Origin: an uncultured Bacteroidia bacterium
GTDB taxonomy: Bacteria > Bacteroidota > Bacteroidia > Bacteroidales > UBA932
DNA length: 61,765 bases
Direction of reading: 5' to 3'
Assembly: GCA_902780935.1 (NCBI GenBank)
Contig: CACZHP010000036.1
Location: 1-61,765 of the forward strand
The translations under genes were made by a program, and so were the position numbers. This document shows positions 43,633 to 52,667 of the stretch, piece after piece. Position 1 is the stretch's first letter. Each line of letters starts with the position of its first letter. The notes beneath the pieces were generated by a model. The model had not been told where the DNA came from. It was given only the letters and a program-made list of their open reading frames with translations, and ran no database searches.

Positions 43633-44763
43633 TTATTTATCATCTATGCCGGTCGCCGCCTTAACGCGTTCGTACGACCGGACCATATTATCGTGATCAG
43701 CGGGCCTCTTCCATAGGTCCCTTTTGCCGATGAACTCCCGGATGGGGATAGTCGCATAACTGTCAGTCAGAGTCCCAGGACGGGTGCACCAGGTGAATAT
43801 CAGCTCCGGAGGAAGCATCGTCTTCATTCCGTCCTCGTCAGTCGATATCCGCAGCCTCGCGACAAGACCGACCTGGGTGTTGGAGGCGCTCATGTTGGAG
43901 ACGATATTGCCAAGGGAATACACCACCGGGGAGGTCTTGACCTGCCCTTCCGACAGGCTCGCCACCTGGCCATAATCCTGCGCCACATGCGGGTGGGCAC
44001 CTATCACCGCGTCGCAACCGATCCCGACCAGCCAATCAGCCAAGGCCTCCTGTGAGGAGGAGTGGGTCAATACATATTCAGTGCCCCAATGCGGCAGGGC
44101 GATGACGAAGTCAGCACCGATCCTCCTGGCGCGGTTTACCGCCGCCTCAATCTCTTTCTTGTCCGTCAGGTGGACTTTCGGGAAGTCGTTGTCTCCCTTG
44201 ATGTTAGTCCCATAGGTAAAATTCAGCAGAGCGACCCTTACCCCCTTCACAGCTACCATGAGCGGGAATCTCGTCCGGTCATCTTCAGGGGTGGCCGACA
44301 CGCCAGTATGCTTCACGATTCCAGAAGCTTCCATCTCCGAATATCTGGCAAGAGTCCTCTCAAGTCCCGTCTTTCCTTTGTCGAGAATATGGTTGTTCGC
44401 GGTCAGGAAAACATCCACCCCACAAGACGCCACATAATCCTCATACCCGTCAGGGGCGGAAAAACAAGGATAGCCCGAATATGGTTTCCCGGCGAGGGTG
44501 AACTCCATGTTGGCTATCGCCAAGTCGGCATCCTCAATCAGGGGCTTGATATTGGCAAGATATGTTGAGAAATCATAAGTGCCGTCCGGTCTCGCCGCAT
44601 TGGAGATCTGGTCCCTGTGCATCATGACATCTCCCATCACAAGGATTGTAGCGGTGTCCGGGAGCTGTCGGAGAGGCCTGGCCGGGGGCACTGACACATT
44701 AATCTGGGCGAAAGCCAAGACAGGGAAAGACAAAAAAAGGGCGAAAGTCAAGAATCTCCGCAT
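43633..44763 (-). CDS. CapA-family metallophosphatase-like protein
   Basis: 376 residues from the ATG at 44763 (MRRFLTFALFLSFPVLAFAQ signal peptide); a TTG two codons earlier is possible. TATILVMGDVMMHRDQISNA, ANMEFTLAG, TANNHILDKGKTGLERTLA and PHWGTEYV are the metal-site motifs of the CapA/PgsA fold, and GAHPHVAQDYG follows. Members were first seen in polyglutamate capsule export; in Bacteroidales the role is unproven. A -7 box lies only 3 nt upstream, suggesting a leaderless message. Confidence 0.88.
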   Translation of the reverse strand: MRRFLTFALFLSFPVLAFAQINVSVPPARPLRQLPDTATILVMGDVMMHRDQISNAARPDGTYDFSTYLANIKPLIEDADLAIANMEFTLAGKPYSGYPCFSAPDGYEDYVASCGVDVFLTANNHILDKGKTGLERTLARYSEMEASGIVKHTGVSATPEDDRTRFPLMVAVKGVRVALLNFTYGTNIKGDNDFPKVHLTDKKEIEAAVNRARRIGADFVIALPHWGTEYVLTHSSSQEALADWLVGIGCDAVIGAHPHVAQDYGQVASLSEGQVKTSPVVYSLGNIVSNMSASNTQVGLVARLRISTDEDGMKTMLPPELIFTWCTRPGTLTDSYATIPIREFIGKRDLWKRPADHDNMVRSYERVKAATGIDDK

Positions 44764-44766
44764 GCA

Positions 44767-44774
44767 CAAAGATA
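44767..44774 (-). promoter_or_regulatory. Possible -7 box of the capA-like operon
   Basis: The complement reads TATCTTTG, perfect consensus, ending 3 nt before the ATG at 44763. No -33 box was found at the normal distance, so it may be fortuitous; if real the mRNA has no leader. Confidence 0.4.
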
Positions 44775-44791
44775 AATATTATTCAGAAATT

Positions 44792-44821
44792 CTTGTTAAG
44801 AAAGAATTTTTTGTATCTTTG
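44792..44821 (+). promoter_or_regulatory. Promoter of tRNA-His
   Basis: CTTG (44792-44795), an 18-nt gap, then TATCTTTG (44814-44821), a perfect -7 box. The tRNA begins 13 nt downstream. Confidence 0.75.
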
Positions 44822-44834
44822 CAACCTCTAACAC

Positions 44835-44930
44835 GGTGCGATTAGTTCAGTTGGTAGAGCACCAGATTGTGGTTCTGGGTGTCGTGGGTTCGAGCCCCAC
44901 ATCGCGGTTCGAGCCCCACATCGCACCCCA
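44835..44930 (+). tRNA. tRNA-His (GUG) with tandemly duplicated 3' part
   Basis: G-1 is encoded at 44835, the acceptor 5' strand is GTGCGAT, the D stem GTTC/GAGC (with a G-U pair), anticodon loop TTGTGGT (GUG), and the 3' end ATCGCAC-C-CCA with C73 to pair G-1. But GGTTCGAGCCCCACATCGC is present twice in tandem (44887-44905 and 44906-44924). With one copy the gene would be a normal tRNA-His; as written it is 19 nt too long and must form a 26-nt T loop or a broken acceptor. The promoter and terminator are intact. It may be functional after an unusual fold, a pseudogene, or an assembly error. Confidence 0.9.
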
Positions 44931-44940
44931 AAAAAGATTC

Positions 44941-44970
44941 GGGTCGGCATTTGCCGGCCCTTTCTTTTTT
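44941..44970 (+). terminator. Intrinsic terminator after tRNA-His
   Basis: Stem GGGTCGGC/GCCGGCCC (one G-T pair) with loop ATTT at 44941-44960, followed by TTTCTTTTTT. Confidence 0.9.
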
Positions 44971-45015
44971 GGGGCGCGATGCCGCCTTCGGCGGTCGCAC
45001 CTTTACGTTACCCCA

Positions 45016-45063
45016 CCCCCAAACCCCCGCCCTCGGGGCGGTGGCTTAGTCGCTTCGCTCCGA
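45016..45063 (-). repeat. Dispersed intergenic repeat (second copy)
   Basis: Read on the minus strand: TCGGAGCGAAGCGAC (complement of 45049-45063), about 20 nt with a CCGCCC/GGGCGG hairpin, then GGGGGTTTGGGGG (complement of 45016-45028). The two outer blocks match the copy at 2295-2326 exactly or nearly so, with a different middle. Both copies lie beside a tRNA gene. Confidence 0.6.
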
Positions 45064-45199
45064 TAGTGTGAAATCAACGCAAACTCATGGAATCTTGCCA
45101 GTCCTTCTCACCCGGCCCGTTTCAGTCGTTTTCAGGCCCAGAATGGAGGTTGTGAGTCTTGTCAGAGTGAGAGCGTACCCACGCTGGCACAATGGTTCC

Positions 45200-45230
45200 T
45201 TTGAGAATTCTTTCGAATTGGATAACTTTG
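45200..45230 (+). promoter_or_regulatory. Consensus promoter of the two-gene ABC module
   Basis: TTTG (45200-45203), exactly 19 nt, then TAACTTTG (45223-45230): an ideal Bacteroidota promoter. The ATG at 45238 is 7 nt further, so the transcript should start at or within a few bases of the start codon. The remaining gap 45064-45199 shows no gene. Confidence 0.8.
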
Positions 45231-45237
45231 CTGATGT

Positions 45238-45555
45238 ATGACCCTGCGTGACCGCATATACCTTACCTGGCTGAATGGAGGATGGCAGATAATTCTCGGT
45301 AGTGTCTATAATGTTTCAGCGGCACTGCTTATAGCTCTCTCTCACTCCTATGTCCTCGCGGTTGATGTTTTCATATTGAAAATACCTTTTACAGCCATTG
45401 TGCTGTACTTATCCCATAAACTCAAGTCACGGGATACCTGCTTCTTCTATATCAATCTGGGCTTCTCCCGCTGGCATTTCCAGATCGTTGTATTGCTCGC
45501 GGATTTTCTTCTGTTTTTCATTTTGATGGCCATCGCCCTGATGTTCAATGGATAG
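45238..45555 (+). CDS. Small membrane protein paired with an ABC ATPase
   Basis: A 105-residue protein with about three or four hydrophobic segments (roughly 15-36, 38-58 and 78-102) and an N-terminal MTLRDRIYLTWLNGGWQI. No family is recognised. It overlaps the ATPase gene by 8 nt, so it is presumably the membrane partner of that ATPase. At 105 residues it is much smaller than a normal ABC permease, so a homo-oligomer or a missing third component would be needed. Base composition looks lower in GC than the neighbours. Confidence 0.7.
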   Translation: MTLRDRIYLTWLNGGWQIILGSVYNVSAALLIALSHSYVLAVDVFILKIPFTAIVLYLSHKLKSRDTCFFYINLGFSRWHFQIVVLLADFLLFFILMAIALMFNG

Positions 45556-46210
45556 GCATAAATTAATAGTTGATAGTGTCGTGGTCCGTTTCGGGCAGAA
45601 GACCGTCCTGTCTGGAGGATACATAACTTCCTCCACAGGGATGGTCACGGGATTGCTGGGCAGGAACGGAGCAGGAAAATCTTGTATGTTCCGAGCTTTG
45701 ATGGGCGGATTACGGGTTGAGAATGTGATGGTCTCTATCGATGGAAAGCCCGTAGATAGACAACATATCGGGAAGTTTATCAAGTATCTTCCTCAGGGGC
45801 AGCTACTTCCGGAAAGCGTCAAACTTCACCGAGCCTTTGAGCTCTATGTGGTCAATTATTGGAGATTCGTCAATAGGTTCCCAAGGTACTCGAGGTTTTA
45901 TGATTCCGCGATATGGGAGCTTTCAGGAGGAGAAGCCCGATTGGCGGAACTGTTTCTGATCTTGATGAGTGAAGCTCCATTCTATATCTTGGACGAACCT
46001 TTTTCACAGATAGACCCAGTGAATATAGAAGTGGTCAAAGAGCTTATAGTCGAGAGAAGCAAGGATCACGGGATCATCGTTACCGACCATAACTACGACG
46101 CAATTTCCACCGTCGCTGACGACCTCTTTGTGATTGCTGACGGTTATACCTTTCCTGTCACCAAAAGAGATGACTTGACGCGCCACGGTTATTTGCGGCC
46201 GGACGCTTGA
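45548..46210 (+). CDS. ABC transporter ATP-binding protein
   Basis: 220 residues with all ATPase motifs: Walker A GRNGAGKS (38-45), Q-loop near YLPQGQ, signature LSGGE (125-129), Walker B FYILDEP (145-151), D-loop and H-loop His181 in IIVTDHNYD. The VTDHNYDA stretch and short C-terminus recall LptB-like and other Bacteroidota export ATPases. There is no fused permease. With the 105-residue membrane protein it forms a closed two-gene unit between a strong promoter and a bidirectional terminator. Substrate unknown. Confidence 0.9.
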   Translation: MDRHKLIVDSVVVRFGQKTVLSGGYITSSTGMVTGLLGRNGAGKSCMFRALMGGLRVENVMVSIDGKPVDRQHIGKFIKYLPQGQLLPESVKLHRAFELYVVNYWRFVNRFPRYSRFYDSAIWELSGGEARLAELFLILMSEAPFYILDEPFSQIDPVNIEVVKELIVERSKDHGIIVTDHNYDAISTVADDLFVIADGYTFPVTKRDDLTRHGYLRPDA

Positions 46211-46228
46211 CACCAAGCCTACCCTAAC

Positions 46229-46258
46229 AAAAAGACCCGCCTTTAGACGGGTCTTTTT
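46229..46258. terminator. Bidirectional terminator between ABC module and TPR gene
   Basis: An 11-bp stem AAAAAGACCCG (46229-46239) with CGGGTCTTTTT (46248-46258) gives a T-run in both directions, serving the convergent ABC and TPR/gyrA transcripts. Confidence 0.9.
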
Positions 46259-46275
46259 CGTTATGTATTAATGAT

Positions 46276-47595
46276 TTACTCCGCAAGAACCTTGGAATAC
46301 TTCTCGTAACCGGCCATGTACTTGGGATCCTCATCGCGGAAGCGGTAAAAAGCCTGCTTGAGGTACTCGGCAATGCTGGCCTTGATACTCTCATCCTTAG
46401 TCATTTCGTAAGCTTTCTCGAAAGGCTCGATGCAACCCTTGAGAGAGGTCTCAAACTTCTGGACAAGAGCCATGTACTTGCTGTCATCAATCTCGTTCTG
46501 AGCCTCTTCCTGGATCTTGGCGGCCTGATTGTAGAACATGATGCCCTCACCGATGAAACCGAACGCATAGTTAGGATCAACATCGACGCACTTCTCGTAA
46601 GCCTTGACGGCCTCCTCGGTCTGGCCGAGCTGGGCGCGGATGTTACCCTCGACATAATAGAGGGAAGCGTTGTTGGGCTCGTTGGCCTTGGCCTCGTCGA
46701 TCAAGGTGAACAGCTTCTCGGTGTCCTCACCGCTGGTGACATAGTAGTTGATCAAACCGATCAGGATGCTCTGGCTCTGAGGGAACTTGGAGAAACCTTT
46801 CTCAAGATAATCCTTCTGGAGAGCCTTGCCGGCATCGCTGTTGTCGAGCTTGCTGACGCAATCGGCGAGCTTGGCAAAAACCTCACCGTCCTTAGCGAAA
46901 TAGTTGTACTCCAGGCACTTGTCAAAGTAGCTCTTGGCCTTGTCGAACTGACCGGCACCATAGGTGACGAATCCGGCGTTGTAAAGGGCGCTGGTGTCAA
47001 CCGCCGCGCTGAGCTTGGAGGTGGAAGCGCTGAAAGCCTTGGCGAAGAAGGACTCAGCCTTGCCTGTGTCGCCGAAGGTGTAGGCGTTGTAAGCCTCAGT
47101 GTTGTACTTGTCCACGATGCCCTTGATTCCAGCGGTGATGTCCTTGGCCTTGGAGCCCTTAGGGTCGACCTCGGCGGCCTTCGTGTAAGCCTCTAAGGCC
47201 TTGTCAAGAGCATTCTCGACGACGGGCTTGGTCACCTCGATGATCTCAAGCTGACCATTGCCATTGAAATACAGGTTCTTGTTCTCATAAACCTGCTTGG
47301 TGTACTGGGCACCGCCAAGGGTAACATTCTCCACAGAGGAGGGTTTCTCATTACCCATCGCAAGCTTGAGCTCGGTCTCGTTAGCTCCGACCCAGACGTT
47401 CCCGGAGGGAGCGTTGTAAGCCTCGACATAAGACTCGGCCAGTTTCATCCAAGTGGCGACCTTGGTGGCCTTTTTAGCGTTCTGCGAAGCCGCGAGAGCA
47501 GCATCGACAGCCTTCTTGGCGGCCGCAGGGCCTCCCTGGGCATTCGCTACCTGGAAGGAAGCGAGCAATGCCAAAACAATCATTATCTTTTTCAT
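46276..47595 (-). CDS. Exported TPR-repeat protein
   Basis: 439 residues with signal peptide MKKIMIVLALLASFQVANAQ. The rest is helical with tetratricopeptide repeats (TSALYNAGFVTYGAGQFDKA then KSYFDKCLEY, NASLYYVEGNIRAQLGQTEE then AVKAYEKCVDVDP), Lys/Ala-rich. Likely a periplasmic or outer-membrane-associated scaffold; no catalytic motif. It begins 11 nt after gyrA and should be co-transcribed with it. Confidence 0.85.
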   Translation of the reverse strand: MKKIMIVLALLASFQVANAQGGPAAAKKAVDAALAASQNAKKATKVATWMKLAESYVEAYNAPSGNVWVGANETELKLAMGNEKPSSVENVTLGGAQYTKQVYENKNLYFNGNGQLEIIEVTKPVVENALDKALEAYTKAAEVDPKGSKAKDITAGIKGIVDKYNTEAYNAYTFGDTGKAESFFAKAFSASTSKLSAAVDTSALYNAGFVTYGAGQFDKAKSYFDKCLEYNYFAKDGEVFAKLADCVSKLDNSDAGKALQKDYLEKGFSKFPQSQSILIGLINYYVTSGEDTEKLFTLIDEAKANEPNNASLYYVEGNIRAQLGQTEEAVKAYEKCVDVDPNYAFGFIGEGIMFYNQAAKIQEEAQNEIDDSKYMALVQKFETSLKGCIEPFEKAYEMTKDESIKASIAEYLKQAFYRFRDEDPKYMAGYEKYSKVLAE

Positions 47596-47606
47596 GATTA
47601 TCGGAA

Positions 47607-50141
47607 TTAATTGTTAATATTCTCGTTTTCAGTTACTTCTGAATTACCTTCATTCTCTGTTTCCTCGTCGTTCTTCTCAACAGTGGAAAGAGACGCTATC
47701 GAATCACCTTCCTTGATGTTGATCAGTTTGACTCCTTGAGTGGCCCTGCCGGCAACCTTTATGCCAGAGACTGCCATCCTGATCGTCAGGCCGGACTTCT
47801 CAATGATCATCAGGTCATCTTTTTCGGTCACATTCTTAATGGCGATCAACTTACCTGTCTTTTCGGTGATATTGATGGTCTTGACTCCCTTTCCTCCCCT
47901 CTTCGTAATCCTGTACTCATCAAAATCAGTCCTCTTGCCGAATCCGTTCTCACTCACCACCAACACGGTGTGGTCAGCGGCATCCTCAGCTCCCGGATTA
48001 TAGTTGATGGCGCCTATTACCTCGTCGGACTCTTCAATATTGATGCCACGTACTCCGGTAGAGGTCCTGCCCATCTCGCGGGCATCCATCTCATTGAAGC
48101 GGCAGCAGCGCCCGTCACGGGCGGCGATAAGGATTTCGTCGTTTCCGCCGGTCAGCAAGGCCTCCACGAGGACATCCCCGTCGCGGAGATTCACAGCGTT
48201 GACTCCGGCGGCCCTGGGATGTGAATACGCTGAAAGAGCGGTCTTCTTGATGATGCCCCTCTTCGTCACGAGGGCAATGCTGTGAGACTCGACATAATCC
48301 TGATCCTTAAGGGTCTTGACGTTGATGTACGCCTTGATCTTGTCGTCAGGAATGCTGAGCACGTTCTGGATCGCGCGTCCCTTAGAGGCCCTGGAGCCTT
48401 CAGGGATCTCGTAAACCTTCAGCCAGTAGCACCTTCCGCTCTCAGTGAACAGGAGCATCGTGGAGTGCATATTGGCGATATAGATATGCTCTATGAAATC
48501 CTCGTCGCGGGTCGAGCTCCCCTTCATGCCCACTCCGCCCCTGGCCTGGGTGCGATACTCTGTCAGAGGAGTACGCTTGATATAACCCAGATGGGAAATC
48601 GTGATGACGGCATCCTCGTCGGCATAGAAGTCCTCCGGATTGAACTCCTCCTCGGAAGGGCGGATCTCCGTCCTTCTCGGGTCGGCGTACTTGTCCTTGA
48701 TCTCCATGGTCTCGGCCTTGACGATCTTGAGCTGCTCCTCTACGCTTCCGAGGATCTCGTTGCAGCGGGCGATGAACTTTTCCAGCTCGTCGTACTCGGC
48801 CTGGAGCTTCTCCCTTTCGAGTCCGGTCAGCTGGCGGAGCCTCATCTCGACGATCGCGGTGGCCTGGATCTCGGTGAAGCCGAAGCGGCTGATCAGCTCG
48901 GCCTTGGCCTCGTCCACGCTCTCGGAATGGCGGATGATATGGATGATCTCGTCGATCACGTCGATGGCCTTCAGCAGGCCTTCGAGAATATGGGCCCTCT
49001 TCTGGGCCTTGTCGAGCTCGAACTTCGTCCTGCGGACCACGACCTCATGGCGGAAGTCCACGAAATTGGAAATCAACTCCTTGAGGGACAGCGTCTTGGG
49101 ACGGCCGTTAACAAGGGCCACATTGTTGAACGCAAAGCTGGACTGGAGCTGGGTGTACTTGAACAGGGTGTTGAGAACAACGTTGGAGTTGAAGCCCTGC
49201 TTGACCCTGAGGATCACACGGACACCCTCGCGGGAAGTCTCGTCGTTGATGTAGGTGATGCCCTCGATCCTCTTGTCCTCGACCATCTGTCCGATCTTCT
49301 CGATCATCTCCTTCTTGTTGACCATGTAGGGGACCTCGGTCACTACGATGGTCTCGCGGCCGTTCTCGGCCACCTCGATCTCGGTCTTGGACCTCACTAC
49401 AACCCTTCCGCGCCCTGTCTCGTAAGCTTCCTTGATGCCGCTCATGCCCATGATGATGCCTCCCGTCGGGAAGTCCGGGCCCTTGATAAAGCGCATCAGA
49501 CCCTCGGTGTCGATGTCCGGGTTATCAATATAGGCGCAGATGGCGTCGCAGCACTCCCCTAGGTTATGGGGAGCCATATTCGTGGCCATACCGACAGCGA
49601 TGCCGGCGGAGCCGTTCAGAAGGAGCAACGGGAGTTTCGTCGGAAGGACCGTAGGCTCTTTCTCCGTGTCGTCAAAGTTATTGACCATGTCCACGGTGTC
49701 TTTCTCTATGTCGCCGAGGATCTCCTCGGTGATTTTCTGGAGCTTCGCCTCGGTGTACCTCATGGCTGCGACGGGGTCGCCGTCCATCGATCCGAAGTTG
49801 CCCTGGCCGAACACGGTGGGATACCTCTGGTTCCAAGGCTGCGCCAGACGCGCCAAGGCGTCGTACACGCTGGAGTCACCATGCGGGTGGTACTTTCCAA
49901 GCACCTCACCAACTATCTTCGCGCACTTGCGGGTCGGTCCGGAGAAAGGCAGGCCAAGGCCGTCCATTCCATACAAGACTCTTCTTTGAACCGGCTTGAG
50001 ACCATCCCTGACATCAGGGAGGGCACGGGAGACGATGACGGACATCGAATAGTCGATGTACGCGGAACGCATCTCCTGGTCGATCTCAACCGGTTCGATG
50101 ACGCCTGTCTGTCCTTCTACAATCTTTTCCTCACTATCCAT
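47607..50141 (-). CDS. gyrA: DNA gyrase subunit A
   Basis: 844 residues. The N-terminal breakage-reunion domain has the QRDR block [20 protein letters not shown] and the catalytic Tyr129 in [11 protein letters not shown]. Residues equivalent to E. coli Ser83 and Asp87 are Ser90 and Asp94, so no classical quinolone-resistance change is seen. A coiled-coil arm and six-bladed C-terminal pinwheel with the GyrA box region ([14 protein letters not shown]) follow, then an acidic Asn/Glu tail. It negatively supercoils DNA with GyrB. It has its own promoter (50177-50208). Confidence 0.97.
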   Translation of the reverse strand: MDSEEKIVEGQTGVIEPVEIDQEMRSAYIDYSMSVIVSRALPDVRDGLKPVQRRVLYGMDGLGLPFSGPTRKCAKIVGEVLGKYHPHGDSSVYDALARLAQPWNQRYPTVFGQGNFGSMDGDPVAAMRYTEAKLQKITEEILGDIEKDTVDMVNNFDDTEKEPTVLPTKLPLLLLNGSAGIAVGMATNMAPHNLGECCDAICAYIDNPDIDTEGLMRFIKGPDFPTGGIIMGMSGIKEAYETGRGRVVVRSKTEIEVAENGRETIVVTEVPYMVNKKEMIEKIGQMVEDKRIEGITYINDETSREGVRVILRVKQGFNSNVVLNTLFKYTQLQSSFAFNNVALVNGRPKTLSLKELISNFVDFRHEVVVRRTKFELDKAQKRAHILEGLLKAIDVIDEIIHIIRHSESVDEAKAELISRFGFTEIQATAIVEMRLRQLTGLEREKLQAEYDELEKFIARCNEILGSVEEQLKIVKAETMEIKDKYADPRRTEIRPSEEEFNPEDFYADEDAVITISHLGYIKRTPLTEYRTQARGGVGMKGSSTRDEDFIEHIYIANMHSTMLLFTESGRCYWLKVYEIPEGSRASKGRAIQNVLSIPDDKIKAYINVKTLKDQDYVESHSIALVTKRGIIKKTALSAYSHPRAAGVNAVNLRDGDVLVEALLTGGNDEILIAARDGRCCRFNEMDAREMGRTSTGVRGINIEESDEVIGAINYNPGAEDAADHTVLVVSENGFGKRTDFDEYRITKRGGKGVKTINITEKTGKLIAIKNVTEKDDLMIIEKSGLTIRMAVSGIKVAGRATQGVKLINIKEGDSIASLSTVEKNDEETENEGNSEVTENENINN

Positions 50142-50176
50142 AAACTCGCTTTATGATTACCATTTACTTAAACATG

Positions 50177-50208
50177 CAAATATAATCAAAGTTTACGACA
50201 TAGGCAAT
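50177..50208 (-). promoter_or_regulatory. Promoter of gyrA
   Basis: -7 box TATATTTG (complement of 50177-50184) and TTG (complement of 50205-50207), gap 20 nt. The leader is about 30 nt. Confidence 0.65.
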
Positions 50209-50246
50209 AGTGACAAAGTGGCAGGAGGAGAACTCTCGCACAGTTG

Positions 50247-50277
50247 TTGCAGATTAGGACGAGAATTATTATAATTG
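50247..50277 (+). promoter_or_regulatory. Promoter of the Clp ATPase gene
   Basis: TTG (50247-50249), 20 nt, then TATAATTG (50270-50277), one base off TAnnTTTG; 29 nt before the ATG at 50307. Divergent from gyrA. Confidence 0.45.
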
Positions 50278-50306
50278 CCTTCCGGCAGCATCCAATTCAA
50301 GAAAAT

Positions 50307-52661
50307 ATGGAAATAAAAATATCTGACGAGCTCAACAGCATCATCCGTTACGCCCGCGAGGAGGCCATGCGGACAGGCAGCTACGGCATAGGGCCGGACC
50401 ACCTCTTCCTGGGCATGATGCGCCAGGGGGACAATGACGCCTGCAAAGTCCTCGCCGCGTTGGGAGTGGACATCGACGCCTTCAAACGCTTCATTGACAG
50501 CCACATATTCACCAACGAGTCGATCCCCTATTCCGAAGCGGACAAGATATCCTTCTCCAGGTACGCCCAGAACGTGCTGAGCATCACGGTGATGGAGGCC
50601 TCGAAGATGAGTTCCTCGGAGGCGACCTCCCTCCACCTGCTGCTCGCCCTATGCCGCACGACAGAGAACTACGGCCAGGCTTATTTGAGGCAGCATGGCG
50701 TGGATTACGGCCGGCTTCTCGCCCACATGAGGGACGAGGGGCTGCTCGGACAGGGGGCAAGCAAACCCCAGCAGGGCGAGACTCCCCAAGGGGACGAGGA
50801 CTCCGACGGAGAGGAAGGCGGACAGGCGAACAACGCCTCCGGCAAGGTCAATCTCGAGGACTTCGGTTTCGACCTCACCAAGGCGGCTGCCGAAGGAAAA
50901 CTCGATCCTGTCGTGGGTAGGGATGTCGAGATTGCGAGGGTGATCGAGATCCTCGGACGACGCAAGAAGAACAACCCGATGCTGATCGGTGAGCCTGGCG
51001 TGGGCAAGTCGGCTATCGTCGAGGGAATCGCCCAGAGGATAGCCGGGGGCAGCATATCCCCTGTCCTGGCCAAGAAACGCCTGATTTCCCTGGATATAGC
51101 CTCCGTAGTGGCTGGCACCAAATACCGTGGTGACTTCGAGAAAAGGCTCAAGGCCATCATAAAAGAGGCCAGCACGAACCCTGACATAATCCTATTCATC
51201 GACGAGTTCCACACCATCGTTGGAGCCGGTGGGGCGCAAGGCAGCCTGGACGCGGCGAATATGTTGAAGCCAGCCCTCGCTCGAGGTGAGCTGCAGTGCA
51301 TCGGTGCCACGACTATGGACGAATTCGCCAAGATTGTCGAGAAAGACGGGGCGCTGGATCGCAGGTTCCAGAAGATAGTCGTGGAACCAACTGACATTAA
51401 GCAGAGTATCTCCATCCTGAACAACATAAAGGCCAACTACGAGGAGTTCCACAGCGTCACCTACAGCGACGAGGCCCTCGAGGCCTGCGCCCGGCTGACC
51501 GACCGTTACGTCACCGATAAATTCCTGCCAGACAAGGCCATAGACGCCATGGACGAGGCCGGATCGATGGTCAGGCTGAGCCTTACCAAGGACAAGAAGA
51601 CGGGCAATGTCGTAGACGCTGAGGACATCGCCACGGTGGTCTCCAAGATGACCGGGATCCCGGTTAACAAGGTGGCTGAGAGCGAGGGCAACAGGATCAT
51701 GAAGATGAAAGAGCGTCTCCAGGGCAGGATCATCGGCCAGGACGACGCTATCGACAAGGTTGTCCGGGCTATCCGGCGCAACCGGGCCGGGCTCAAGGAT
51801 CCGGACCGCCCTATCGGCACCTTCCTATTCTTCGGCCCGACCGGAGTCGGAAAAACCCAGCTGGCCAAGTGCCTTGCTGAATATCTCTTTGACTCAGAGG
51901 AGAATATGGTAAGGATAGACATGAGCGAATACATGGAGAAGTTCACGGTTTCCCGTCTCATCGGCGCGCCTCCCGGATACGTGGGTTACGAGGAGGGAGG
52001 ACAGCTCAGCGAGCGTGTGCGCCGCAAGCCGTACTGCGTCGTCCTTCTGGACGAGATCGAGAAGGCCCATCCGGACATATTCAACATTCTCCTGCAAGTG
52101 CTTGACGACGGCCACCTTACCGACAGCAACGGCCGTGTCGTCAACTTCAAGAATACGATTGTGATCATGACTTCCAACGTCGGGAGCCGGGAGCTGGATG
52201 AATATGGCTCCGGAGTCGGCTTCGCGACCGCCGGGAAGAATGTCGCGCAGAACCGCCAGAGCGTCCTTGAGAAAGCGATTAAGAAGAATTTCCCGCCCGA
52301 GTTCATCAACAGGGTGGACGAGCAGATATTCTTCAACTCGCTGACCAAGGAGGACATCGAGAAGATCATTGATATTGAGCTTCGTGAGCTTCGTGAAAGG
52401 GCCGAGGAGTCCGGCTACAAGCTGACCATCACCCCTTCCGCCAAGAAGTTCATCGCAGAGGCCGGCTATGATCCGGCTTTCGGTGCCAGGCCGCTTAAGA
52501 GAGCCGTTATGCGTTATGTGGAAGATCCTGTGTCTGAGTTCATTATCTCCGACCGCATCCTCCAGGGCAAGCGCAAGAAAGGCTCCACCGAGCTGCGCAC
52601 CCTCAAGGTCGGTCTTACACCCGAAAAAGACAACACCCTAGTCTCCCTGAAAGAAGACTAG
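50307..52661 (+). CDS. clpC: Clp protease ATP-binding subunit, ClpC/ClpA type
   Basis: 784 residues from the ATG at 50307 (MEIKISDELNSIIRYAREEA); a frame from 50244 has an unlikely N-terminus. Clp-N repeats (about 1-150), an acidic Gln/Gly-rich linker, AAA-1 with GEPGVGKS (about 229) and FIDEFHTIVGAGG, no long ClpB-type middle domain, and AAA-2 with GPTGVGKT (about 510). SGVGF after the second Walker region may be the ClpP-docking loop. It unfolds proteins for ClpP. The tail is Lys-rich. It ends 6 bp from the convergent Rpn gene. Confidence 0.9.
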   Translation: MEIKISDELNSIIRYAREEAMRTGSYGIGPDHLFLGMMRQGDNDACKVLAALGVDIDAFKRFIDSHIFTNESIPYSEADKISFSRYAQNVLSITVMEASKMSSSEATSLHLLLALCRTTENYGQAYLRQHGVDYGRLLAHMRDEGLLGQGASKPQQGETPQGDEDSDGEEGGQANNASGKVNLEDFGFDLTKAAAEGKLDPVVGRDVEIARVIEILGRRKKNNPMLIGEPGVGKSAIVEGIAQRIAGGSISPVLAKKRLISLDIASVVAGTKYRGDFEKRLKAIIKEASTNPDIILFIDEFHTIVGAGGAQGSLDAANMLKPALARGELQCIGATTMDEFAKIVEKDGALDRRFQKIVVEPTDIKQSISILNNIKANYEEFHSVTYSDEALEACARLTDRYVTDKFLPDKAIDAMDEAGSMVRLSLTKDKKTGNVVDAEDIATVVSKMTGIPVNKVAESEGNRIMKMKERLQGRIIGQDDAIDKVVRAIRRNRAGLKDPDRPIGTFLFFGPTGVGKTQLAKCLAEYLFDSEENMVRIDMSEYMEKFTVSRLIGAPPGYVGYEEGGQLSERVRRKPYCVVLLDEIEKAHPDIFNILLQVLDDGHLTDSNGRVVNFKNTIVIMTSNVGSRELDEYGSGVGFATAGKNVAQNRQSVLEKAIKKNFPPEFINRVDEQIFFNSLTKEDIEKIIDIELRELRERAEESGYKLTITPSAKKFIAEAGYDPAFGARPLKRAVMRYVEDPVSEFIISDRILQGKRKKGSTELRTLKVGLTPEKDNTLVSLKED

Positions 52662-52667
52662 GGGATG

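Noticed and set aside
48282-49562. 426-codon open frame on the plus strand inside gyrA
   Set aside because: Leu/Asp/Gly-rich shadow without start signals; gyrA on the other strand is intact and full length.
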